Part shown: piece after piece, positions 1 through 5,284 of the stretch
Numbering within the stretch: the first letter of the stretch is position 1
How the letters are laid out: every line of letters begins with the position of its first letter
NCBI GenBank assembly: GCA_030592605.1
Contig: JAUVIT010000160.1
Coordinates: 1 to 5,284 of the forward strand
DNA from: Bacteroidota bacterium
GTDB lineage: Bacteria > Bacteroidota > Bacteroidia > Bacteroidales > GCA-2748055
DNA: 5,284 bases
Direction of reading: 5' to 3'
Translations under genes and position numbers: made by a program
Notes under the pieces: generated by a model
What the model was told of the DNA's origin: nothing
What the model saw: the letters and a program-made list of their open reading frames with translations, nothing else
The model's database searches: none

Positions 1-129
1 ATATGTAATCACGTTGTCGCCGGGAGGGAGTACATCTGTTCCCAGTGCATTGTCATTATATTCGCAAGACGCAAGCCCAACAATCAATCCGATCATGATC
101 GCACTCAGCCACCTAAACTTCTTCTTCAT
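1..129 (-). CDS. N-terminus of a DUF4270-type lipoprotein (partial, runs off the left edge)
   Basis: Only the first 43 codons are in the window, from the ATG at 129 down to base 1. The peptide has a lipoprotein signal: basic residues K2-K4 and R6, a hydrophobic stretch from W7 to A20, and a lipobox L19-A20-S21-C22, so C22 should be the lipidated residue of the mature protein. Acidic and Asn residues after the cysteine (E23, D26, N25, N27) loosely resemble the export signals of surface lipoproteins in Bacteroidota; that is inference. The segment after it (LGTDVLPPGDNV, residues 29-40) resembles the start of DUF4270 proteins, which I recall lying next to this kind of glycogen-synthase-like gene in Bacteroidales. 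It starts 13 bases after the stop of that gene, with an A/T-rich, Shine-Dalgarno-free leader, so co-transcription is likely. Function is unknown. The lipoprotein call is firm; the DUF4270 call is moderate because most of the protein is missing. Confidence 0.75.
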   Translation of the reverse strand, partial: MKKKFRWLSAIMIGLIVGLASCEYNDNALGTDVLPPGDNVITY

Positions 130-142
130 TTGAAAAATAATC

Positions 143-952
143 TTATTCGTTGATGATCCTGTTATAGAAAACGGTAAACTCCTCTACATATTTCTCTTCA
201 CTCGCATAATTCAAATAGGGTTTCCCGGATTTCTTCAGTATTTCGTCAACTTTAGCAGGTAGGTTCTCACTTCCCTGGATCAGACCATCCGAATAGGTGG
301 CTGCCAGGTTGGCCAGATTTTCATACCCCGGATTCTTAATCATGGAGAGATGTTCCTCAGAAACACCATCTACCAGGATTTTCTTCGAGAAAGAAGGATC
401 CAGAGATTCATCAAAACCATTATCATAGAACGAGAAGACCACTTTTGAATCTGCGAACAGCGGGTCTTCACGATAAGCTTTTTTAATATAAAGTGGCACC
501 AGGGAAGTAAACCATCCGTGACAATGCACCAGGTCGGGTGACCAACGCAGTTTCCGAACAGTCTCCAATACACCACGGGCGAAAAAAATCATGCGCTCAT
601 CATTGTCCTTAAAGTGCGCTCCCTTTGCATCAACAACAGTATCTTTCCTTTGGAAATACTCCTCATTATCAATGAAATACACCTGCATCCTGGCAGCCTG
701 AATGGAGGCTACCTTAATGATCAAGGGATGGTCTGTATCATCAATAATAAGGTTCATCCCTGACAGCCTGATGACCTCGTGCAACTGGTTCCTTCTCTCA
801 TTGATAGTCCCGTACTTTGGCATAAAGGTCCGGATTTCTTTTCCGGTTTCCTGTATGGCCTGGGGAAGTTTTCTGCTGATTAAGGAAAGTTCAGATTCAG
901 GCAAATAGGGTGTAATCTCCTGAGAAACAAATAATACCTTTTTACTCTCCAT
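143..952 (-). CDS. Glycogen/starch synthase N-terminal-domain-like protein, probably non-catalytic
   Basis: The protein has 269 residues; bacterial GlgA enzymes have about 480. It matches only the N-terminal GT5 lobe (starch synthase catalytic domain family). The opening KVLFVSQEITPYLPES (5-20) fits the first beta strand. LVHCHGWFTSLVPLYIKK (141-158) aligns with the VHAHDWHAGLAPAY region of GlgA, and SDGLIQGSENL (221-231) with the ADxVxxVSxxYA region. Key signatures are absent. The K-T-G-G-L ADP-glucose motif is replaced by PESELSLI (18-25), HDWH by HGWF, and the HN of the FTxHN motif by YDN (176-178). The C-terminal GT-B lobe is missing altogether. I chose the ATG at 952 because family members begin directly before KVLFVSQE; the only in-frame codon upstream is a TTG at 982 that lies inside the probable promoter. 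A GAGG (961-964) lies 8 bases upstream of this ATG. Databases often label the family glycogen synthase, but the sequence argues against that activity. A lipoprotein gene follows 13 bases later. Confidence 0.85.
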   Translation of the reverse strand: MESKKVLFVSQEITPYLPESELSLISRKLPQAIQETGKEIRTFMPKYGTINERRNQLHEVIRLSGMNLIIDDTDHPLIIKVASIQAARMQVYFIDNEEYFQRKDTVVDAKGAHFKDNDERMIFFARGVLETVRKLRWSPDLVHCHGWFTSLVPLYIKKAYREDPLFADSKVVFSFYDNGFDESLDPSFSKKILVDGVSEEHLSMIKNPGYENLANLAATYSDGLIQGSENLPAKVDEILKKSGKPYLNYASEEKYVEEFTVFYNRIINE

Positions 953-979
953 TATGCAAGCCTCGTTAAAGAAATCATG

Positions 980-987
980 CAAATTTA
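980..987 (-). promoter_or_regulatory. Bacteroidota -7 box for the glycogen-synthase-like gene
   Basis: On the minus strand the bases read TAAATTTG, an exact match to the TAnnTTTG -7 consensus of Bacteroidota primary-sigma promoters. It would start transcription about 20-25 bases before the ATG at 952. I see no convincing TTTG -33 element at the expected spacing, where the sequence is T-rich, so the call rests on the -7 box and its position. Confidence 0.55.
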
Positions 988-1013
988 CTAAAAAAAATTG
1001 ATACCATTTTATC

Positions 1014-1021
1014 TATCTTTG
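1014..1021 (+). promoter_or_regulatory. Bacteroidota -7 box for the panC operon
   Basis: TATCTTTG is an exact match to the TAnnTTTG -7 consensus. It predicts a start site near 1025-1028 and a very short leader of about 10-13 bases before the panC ATG at 1038. A clear -33 TTTG is lacking; the expected place, near 990-995, falls in an A-tract (990-997). There is no Shine-Dalgarno sequence before panC, which is usual in this phylum. Confidence 0.6.
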
Positions 1022-1037
1022 TTCTCTTAGCTGTAGC

Positions 1038-1880
1038 ATGATAGTATACAGAACCAAAACCGATCTTACCGGGCACCTTCTCACATTACAAAATGAGGGG
1101 AAAACCATAGGCCTGGTACCCACCATGGGGGCCCTCCACCAGGGACATATGTCCCTTGTTGAAAAGGCCAGAACTGAAAATAATTTTGTGGTGGTGACCA
1201 TCTTTGTAAATCCCACCCAGTTTAATGATCAGTCGGACCTTGACCATTATCCCAGAACCCTGGATCAGGATCTGGAGCTACTTCGACAACTGGAGGCAGA
1301 CCTTGTATTTGTTCCCTCTGTAAAAGAAATGTATCCGGAAGAGGATATGCAGATCTTTGACCTGGGTGGGCTTGATAAAGTGATGGAGGGCAAGCACCGG
1401 CAGGGCCACTTCAATGGAGTTGCTCAGATAGTCAGCAAACTATTTTTACTGGTTCATCCTCACCGTGCCTATTTTGGGCAGAAAGACTTTCAACAATTAG
1501 TGATTATTCGCAGACTTGTAGAAATGATGGAGCTGGATTTGACCATCGTTCCCTGTCCAATCGTCAGAGAAAAAGATGGTCTGGCCATGAGTTCCAGGAA
1601 CACAATGTTAAACAAAGAGGAGAGAAAACTGGCACCCTTTATTTACGAAACACTGGTAAAAGCCAGGGGGAAAATGGAGACCCTAAATCCTTCTCAAGTG
1701 AAAGAGTGGGTGATTCTTCAGTTTAAAAAGCAAAGTGATTTGTATCTGGAATACTTTGAAATTGTTGAAGATAAGGGGCTTATGTCGATTGATGAGTGGG
1801 ACAAGGAGATGAACAAAGTGGCCTGTTTGGCTGTTCTTTTAGGGGAGGTTAGGTTAATAGATAATCTGAATTTTGATTAA
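1038..1880 (+). CDS. panC: Pantothenate synthetase (pantoate--beta-alanine ligase)
   Basis: This cytosolic enzyme makes pantothenate from pantoate, beta-alanine and ATP through a pantoyl-adenylate intermediate, the last step before coenzyme A synthesis. The 280-residue length is normal for the family. Visible signatures are MGALHQGH (30-37), with H34 and H37 as the HIGH-type nucleotidyltransferase histidines; FVNPTQF (56-62); GHFNGVAQIVSKLF (123-136); YFGQKDFQQ (145-153); and the KMSKS-like AMSSRN (183-188). No key residue is missing. The ATG at 1038 gives the usual short N-terminus before the first strand, which contains GLVPTMGALH. It is the first gene of the plus-strand run, sits just downstream of a good -7 box, and is followed by panD after 23 bases, so both the beta-alanine source and its consumer are made together. 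Confidence 0.98.
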   Translation: MIVYRTKTDLTGHLLTLQNEGKTIGLVPTMGALHQGHMSLVEKARTENNFVVVTIFVNPTQFNDQSDLDHYPRTLDQDLELLRQLEADLVFVPSVKEMYPEEDMQIFDLGGLDKVMEGKHRQGHFNGVAQIVSKLFLLVHPHRAYFGQKDFQQLVIIRRLVEMMELDLTIVPCPIVREKDGLAMSSRNTMLNKEERKLAPFIYETLVKARGKMETLNPSQVKEWVILQFKKQSDLYLEYFEIVEDKGLMSIDEWDKEMNKVACLAVLLGEVRLIDNLNFD

Positions 1881-1903
1881 ATTTGTGAAGTAAGTCAGCA
1901 GCC

Positions 1904-2254
1904 ATGCATATAGAAGTTGTAAAATCGAAGATTCACAGGGTTACAGTCACAGAGGCTGATCTGAACTATGTGGGTAGCATTACCATTGATGAGGACCTGA
2001 TGGATGCAGCTAACCTCATTGAAAATGAGAAAGTCCAGATAGTCAACATCAACAATGGGGAGCGTCTGGAAACATACGTCATAACCGGCCAGCGGGGAAC
2101 CGGGCAAATCTGCCTGAACGGACCTGCAGCCAGAAGAGTTGCCGTTGGAGATATTATTATAATCATCTCCTATGCTTCCATGGAGTTCGAAGAGGCAAAA
2201 TCCTTTAAACCCGTATTGATTTTTCCCGATACCGCCTCCAACAAGATAAACTGA
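1904..2254 (+). CDS. panD: Aspartate 1-decarboxylase proenzyme
   Basis: This pyruvoyl enzyme decarboxylates L-aspartate to beta-alanine, the substrate PanC needs. The precursor cleaves itself between G24 and S25, turning S25 into the pyruvoyl group; the site is seen here as YVGSIT (22-27). Other residues known from the E. coli enzyme are in register: K9, H11, R54, T57, Y58 (in ERLETY), and N72-G73 followed by PAA in LNGPAA (71-76). At 116 residues it is about ten shorter than E. coli PanD, with a short C-terminal tail. The start at 1904 puts the cleavage site at the canonical position 24/25, which fixes the reading. There is no Shine-Dalgarno sequence in the 23 bases after panC, so translation probably depends on the upstream message. 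Confidence 0.98.
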   Translation: MHIEVVKSKIHRVTVTEADLNYVGSITIDEDLMDAANLIENEKVQIVNINNGERLETYVITGQRGTGQICLNGPAARRVAVGDIIIIISYASMEFEEAKSFKPVLIFPDTASNKIN

Positions 2255-2262
2255 TCTCTCCA

Positions 2263-3288
2263 TTGAAAAAAACCGTAGTTCAAATTCTGAAAATAGCCGC
2301 ATTCCTGGCACTTGGAATTCTCTTGCTTTATTTTGCCTTCAGGGGGGTGGCATTTGATGAACTCGCAAGAACTCTTCAAAAAGTCAATTTCTGGTGGATC
2401 GGTCTTTCTCTTTTATTTGCCTGCATCTCCTTTTTCAGCAGGGCGCGAAGGTGGATGCTTCTTATTGAACCCCTGGGTTTCAAACCTTCTTTCAAAAATA
2501 CCTATCATTCCCTGATGGTAGGCTACCTTTCCAACTATGCCCTGCCACGATTGGGTGAGGTCACCAGGTGTGTCACACTGGGAAACCGGGAAAAAATTCC
2601 TGTTGATTCACTTTTTGGGACCGTGATTGTTGAGCGGGTGGTGGACCTGTTGATGCTAATGTTGATCCTGCTGATACTTTTGTTCAGCTGGATGGACAAG
2701 TTTGGGGCCTTTTTTGGTGAACAGGTAATGCGGCCCATACAACAAAAATTTATAGAGATCTTCGGAGGAGCCTGGGTGTTTTGGGTTATCGTGGTTGGAT
2801 CTCTCATTCTTATCGTTCTGCTCATTTACCTGTTCAGAAAGAAGCTGGCTCGCTTTTCCCTGTTTCGTAAAGTCAAGGGGATTCTTAAAGGAATCCTGGA
2901 TGGTTTGAAGACCATTTACCGTATGAAGCGAAAATGGGAGTTCTTATTCCACTCCGTGTTCATCTGGTTTCTCTATATCCTGATGACCTGGGTGGTAGTC
3001 TTTGCACTTGAAGAGCTCTCCGGACTAAGCTTTATCGATGGCATGTTTTTACTGGTGATAGGCGGACTGGGCATGTCGGCTCCAGTAACAGCCGGTTTTG
3101 GAGCCTATCACTGGATCACCTCCAGGGGATTGATGTTTGTCTACGATTTCTCGCTGGAGACCGGAAGCGCTTACGCCATCCTGGCTCATGAATCAAACTC
3201 TCTGCTCACCATACTCCTGGGAGCCACTTCTTATACCTTGTTGATGCTCTCCCGAAAAAAAATCAATTCAAGTAAACACGAATCCTGA
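2263..3288 (+). CDS. Flippase-like integral membrane protein (LPG synthase TM / UPF0104 family)
   Basis: The 341-residue polytopic inner-membrane protein has about seven hydrophobic segments, near residues 9-29, 43-60, 126-143, 170-190, 229-249, 257-279 and 306-328, joined by basic loops such as FRKKLARF (191-198) and MKRKWEF (221-227). The motifs NYALPRLGEVTR (91-102) and ERVVDLL (124-130) are those of the family that includes the membrane half of lysylphosphatidylglycerol synthase MprF, YbhN and AglD. The soluble aminoacyl-transferase domain of MprF is absent, so it is not an MprF; the exact substrate is unknown, and lipid or lipid-linked sugar movement is inference. The start is a TTG, 8 bases after the panD stop; no ATG lies in frame until codon 65, which would lose the first helices. 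The TTG start gives the expected MKK head followed by the first helix. An adenylyltransferase gene follows after one base. Confidence 0.88.
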   Translation: MKKTVVQILKIAAFLALGILLLYFAFRGVAFDELARTLQKVNFWWIGLSLLFACISFFSRARRWMLLIEPLGFKPSFKNTYHSLMVGYLSNYALPRLGEVTRCVTLGNREKIPVDSLFGTVIVERVVDLLMLMLILLILLFSWMDKFGAFFGEQVMRPIQQKFIEIFGGAWVFWVIVVGSLILIVLLIYLFRKKLARFSLFRKVKGILKGILDGLKTIYRMKRKWEFLFHSVFIWFLYILMTWVVVFALEELSGLSFIDGMFLLVIGGLGMSAPVTAGFGAYHWITSRGLMFVYDFSLETGSAYAILAHESNSLLTILLGATSYTLLMLSRKKINSSKHES

Positions 3289-3289
3289 A

Positions 3290-3778
3290 ATGCTCACCTA
3301 CGAACAGATCATACAAAAGACCATCACCCTGGATGACGCCTCCAAACTGTTTGGCCCCGCATTCAGAAGTGAAAATAAAATCGTTTTCACCAATGGTTGT
3401 TTTGACATTCTACATAGGGGCCATATATACTTACTCTCCAGGGCCAGGGAGCTGGGCGATTTGCTGGTTGTGGGGCTTAACAGCGATGCATCGGTCACCA
3501 AGCTCAAGGGACCCGACAGACCGGTCAACAGTCAGGAGTCGAGGGCAGAAGTGCTTGGAGCACTGGCCTTTGTAGATTACATTATTGTTTTTGAGGAAGA
3601 TACGCCCATGGATATGATTATTACCCTTGAGCCTGATATACTGGTCAAGGGTGGTGACTATAAAATGGAAGATATTGTGGGACACCGTGAAGTGAGCTCC
3701 AGGGGAGGCCAGGTGATATCCATACCCCTGCTGGAAGGATATTCAAGTACTGCGATTATTGACAGAAAAAATCCATAA
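3290..3778 (+). CDS. rfaE2: D-glycero-beta-D-manno-heptose 1-phosphate adenylyltransferase
   Basis: The enzyme transfers AMP from ATP to heptose 1-phosphate, giving ADP-heptose for lipopolysaccharide core or glycan synthesis. In E. coli this is the C-terminal half of HldE; here it is a stand-alone protein of 162 residues with no kinase domain. Cytidylyltransferase-fold motifs are clear: FTNGCFDILHRGHIYLL (33-49) with H42 and H45 as the HxGH pair, VVGLNSD (60-66), RPVN (77-80), DILVKGGDY (116-124) and GYSSTAII (150-157), matching the C/YSTTxII end of HldE. RPVN and the KGGDY block favour RfaE2 over TagD-type glycerol-phosphate cytidylyltransferases. The matching kinase gene (rfaE1) is not in the window. 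It starts one base after the membrane-protein stop and its TAA directly abuts the radA ATG. ADP-heptose as product is family knowledge, not shown by this sequence alone. Confidence 0.9.
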   Translation: MLTYEQIIQKTITLDDASKLFGPAFRSENKIVFTNGCFDILHRGHIYLLSRARELGDLLVVGLNSDASVTKLKGPDRPVNSQESRAEVLGALAFVDYIIVFEEDTPMDMIITLEPDILVKGGDYKMEDIVGHREVSSRGGQVISIPLLEGYSSTAIIDRKNP

Positions 3779-5137
3779 ATGGCGAAAATCAAATCGGTAT
3801 ATGTGTGCCAGAGTTGTGGTGCCGAATCAGCCAAATGGATTGGCCGTTGCAATGCTTGTGGAGAATGGAACACCTATGTGGAGCAAAAAATCCACAAGAG
3901 CCCGGCCCGGTCGGGTATGTCAGAGAGACGGGATCATGCTGTACCTCAAAAACTGGAGGAAGTTGCCGCTGCCCCTATCTCCCGTATCGACTTGAAGAAC
4001 GGGGAATTTAACCGGGTTCTGGGAGGCGGAATTGTTCCCGGATCCGTGGTGCTTATTGGTGGAGAACCGGGGATCGGGAAATCGACACTGGCCCTGCAGG
4101 TAGCCCTTCAGATTGACAAACAGACCCTTTATGTATCCGGTGAGGAGAGTCCGCATCAGATTAAATTGCGGGCCGACCGGCTGGGAGGAGGAAATGGGAA
4201 TTGCCAGGTCCTTGCGGAAACAAGTCTGCAGGCCCTTATTACGCAACTTGAACAGAGCATGCCTGAGCTGCTGATCATAGACTCCATACAAACCCTCTAT
4301 TCCGAAGCCATTGAATCTGCTCCCGGAACTATTTCCCAGGTCAGAGAGTGCGCCGCTCAATTGCTGCGACTCTCCAAGGAGAGCCATATGCCCGTAATTC
4401 TCATTGGCCATATTACAAAAGATGGCAGCATTGCCGGGCCCAAAGTACTAGAGCATATCGTCGATACCGTGCTTCAGTTTGAAGGCGATACACATCATCT
4501 ATACAGGATCCTGCGTTCCATAAAGAACCGCTTTGGCTCCACATCTGAAATCGGAGTGTTTGAAATGACGGGTGAGGGCCTTCTTGAAATCCTGAATCCT
4601 TCTGAATTGCTGATTAACCAGCAGCCTCCCGATCTGAGTGGATCTGCCATTGCTGCCAATGTGGAGGGTATTCGTCCTATTTTGATCGAGGTCCAGGCCC
4701 TGGTGAGCTCGGCTGTTTACGGAACCCCGCAGCGCACCTCCACGGGATTTGATACCCGCCGCCTGAGCATGCTGCTGGCCGTACTTGAGAAAAGAGCCAA
4801 TTTTAAACTGGCCAGTAAGGACGTATACATCAATATTGCCGGCGGACTACGGGTGGATGATCCCGCCATAGACCTTGCAGTGGTGGCATCTATACTATCA
4901 TCCACCGTGGATATTCCGGTGGATCCCAATACCTGCTTTGCCGGGGAAGTGGGCCTGTCGGGAGAAATCCGCCCGGTAAACCGAATTGAACAGCGATTGG
5001 GTGAGGCGGATAAGCTGGGCATGAAAAGAATCCTGATGCCGGCTTTCAATCGGAAACGGATCGATCCTGCCAGGTTCAAGCTTGAAATTGTAGAAGTCAA
5101 CAAGGTTCAGGATCTGCCCAAATACCTGTTCGGCTAA
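3779..5137 (+). CDS. radA: DNA repair protein RadA (branch migration ATPase)
   Basis: RadA is a RecA-like hexameric helicase-type ATPase that drives branch migration of recombination intermediates with RecA. Domains in order are a C4 zinc finger with C10, C13, C24 and C27; a linker of about 35 residues; a RecA-like core with Walker A GGEPGIGKST (94-103) and Walker B LLIIDS (164-169); the family-specific KNRFG motif (249-253); and a Lon-protease-like C-terminal domain (about 285-452), which in RadA is structural and not proteolytic. The 452-residue length fits the family (E. coli 460) and nothing is missing. The ATG overlaps nothing: it directly follows the rfaE2 TAA, giving TAAATG, so translational coupling is likely. 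It is the last gene of the plus-strand run. The Lon-like domain ends normally at KYLFG. Confidence 0.98.
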   Translation: MAKIKSVYVCQSCGAESAKWIGRCNACGEWNTYVEQKIHKSPARSGMSERRDHAVPQKLEEVAAAPISRIDLKNGEFNRVLGGGIVPGSVVLIGGEPGIGKSTLALQVALQIDKQTLYVSGEESPHQIKLRADRLGGGNGNCQVLAETSLQALITQLEQSMPELLIIDSIQTLYSEAIESAPGTISQVRECAAQLLRLSKESHMPVILIGHITKDGSIAGPKVLEHIVDTVLQFEGDTHHLYRILRSIKNRFGSTSEIGVFEMTGEGLLEILNPSELLINQQPPDLSGSAIAANVEGIRPILIEVQALVSSAVYGTPQRTSTGFDTRRLSMLLAVLEKRANFKLASKDVYINIAGGLRVDDPAIDLAVVASILSSTVDIPVDPNTCFAGEVGLSGEIRPVNRIEQRLGEADKLGMKRILMPAFNRKRIDPARFKLEIVEVNKVQDLPKYLFG

Positions 5138-5143
5138 GAGCGT

Positions 5144-5284
5144 CTAAAACTCGTCATTCAAATTGTTGCCGGTGGTCTCCGTAATATTGGGACAATCCAT
5201 ATCCACATAGAAATCCAGTGGTCTTTCAAATTCATCCTCCATGGTTATTCCCAGGGTGGAGTCGGCATAAACCCGCTTGAGAAA
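5144..5284 (-). CDS. C-terminus of an unidentified protein (partial, runs off the right edge)
   Basis: On the minus strand a frame is open from the window edge at 5284 to a TAG at 5144-5146, giving the last 46 codons of a gene whose start lies outside. The tail is acidic, with MEDEFERPLDFYVDMD (residues 15-30 of the visible part) and an ending NNLNDEF. I do not recognise a family. Support comes from its position: the stop lies 6 bases from the radA stop in a convergent arrangement, leaving no unexplained gap, and both other minus-strand frames hit stops within about 20 codons. The opposite strand, in frame with radA, is also open here, so 46 open codons alone are weak evidence. I see no clear hairpin terminator between the two genes. 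Confidence 0.55.
   Translation of the reverse strand, partial: FLKRVYADSTLGITMEDEFERPLDFYVDMDCPNITETTGNNLNDEF

Noticed and set aside
953..982. Ten-codon N-terminal extension of the glycogen-synthase-like protein from a TTG at 982
   Set aside because: The TTG falls inside the TAAATTTG promoter box, while the ATG at 952 directly precedes the conserved KVLFVSQE start.
1895..2311. 138-codon open frame on the minus strand opposite panD
   Set aside because: It lies almost entirely antisense to a clear panD with all active residues, shows no recognisable motif, and extends across the panD/membrane-protein junction.
3290..3778. Glycerol-3-phosphate cytidylyltransferase (TagD-like) identity for the adenylyltransferase gene
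   Set aside because: The HxGH core is shared, but RPVN, DILVKGGDY and GYSSTAII fit the RfaE2/HldE C-terminal family better.
3920..4411. 163-codon open frame on the minus strand opposite radA
   Set aside because: It is antisense to the RadA Walker A and Walker B region, which is strongly conserved; the translation looks like a codon-bias shadow without motifs.
4717..5103. 128-codon open frame on the minus strand opposite the radA Lon-like domain
   Set aside because: The Ser/Arg-rich translation has no domain and sits fully inside a confident radA reading.
5138..5284. In-frame continuation of radA beyond its TAA on the plus strand
   Set aside because: RadA ends at its normal length and C-terminus, there is no start codon ATG in the continuation, and the codon-aligned minus-strand gene explains the openness.
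1..5284. CRISPR arrays, insertion sequences, tRNA or riboswitch structures
   Set aside because: Reading through, I saw no regularly spaced repeats, transposase motifs, terminal inverted repeats or tRNA-like arms, and the only intergenic region above 25 bases is 85 bases long.

Overview
The window reads as an ordinary housekeeping locus from a member of the Bacteroidota, most likely Bacteroidales-like. Three observations support this. There is a DUF4270-type lipoprotein start next to a short glycogen-synthase-like protein. The divergent intergenic gap carries two TAnnTTTG -7 boxes, the Bacteroidota sigma-factor signature. Most genes lack a Shine-Dalgarno sequence. Base composition looks even across the window, and I see no mobile element, CRISPR array, tRNA or rRNA.

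Layout: bases 1-952 are read on the minus strand. A complete 269-residue protein related to the N-terminal half of glycogen/starch synthases (143-952) is followed 13 bases later by the start of a lipoprotein that runs off the left edge (1-129). An 85-base divergent promoter region (953-1037) separates this pair from a plus-strand run of five tightly packed genes. These are panC, panD, a seven-helix LPG-synthase-TM/flippase-like membrane protein, a stand-alone RfaE2-type heptose-1-phosphate adenylyltransferase, and radA. The gaps between them are 23, 8, 1 and 0 bases, so a single transcript is likely. At the right edge (5144-5284) the C-terminal 46 codons of an unidentified gene run convergent to radA, with 6 bases between the two stop codons.

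How the genes fit together: PanD makes beta-alanine and PanC joins it to pantoate, giving pantothenate for coenzyme A. The membrane protein and RfaE2 point to envelope or lipopolysaccharide work. RadA is the branch-migration protein of recombination repair. These jobs are unrelated, so the operon looks like a conserved housekeeping cluster rather than one pathway.

I did not find a new defence, mobile or RNA system. The most interesting item is the glycogen-synthase-like protein. It lacks the whole C-terminal GT-B lobe and the ADP-glucose-binding and active-site signatures of the N-terminal lobe, yet it is intact and paired with a lipoprotein.
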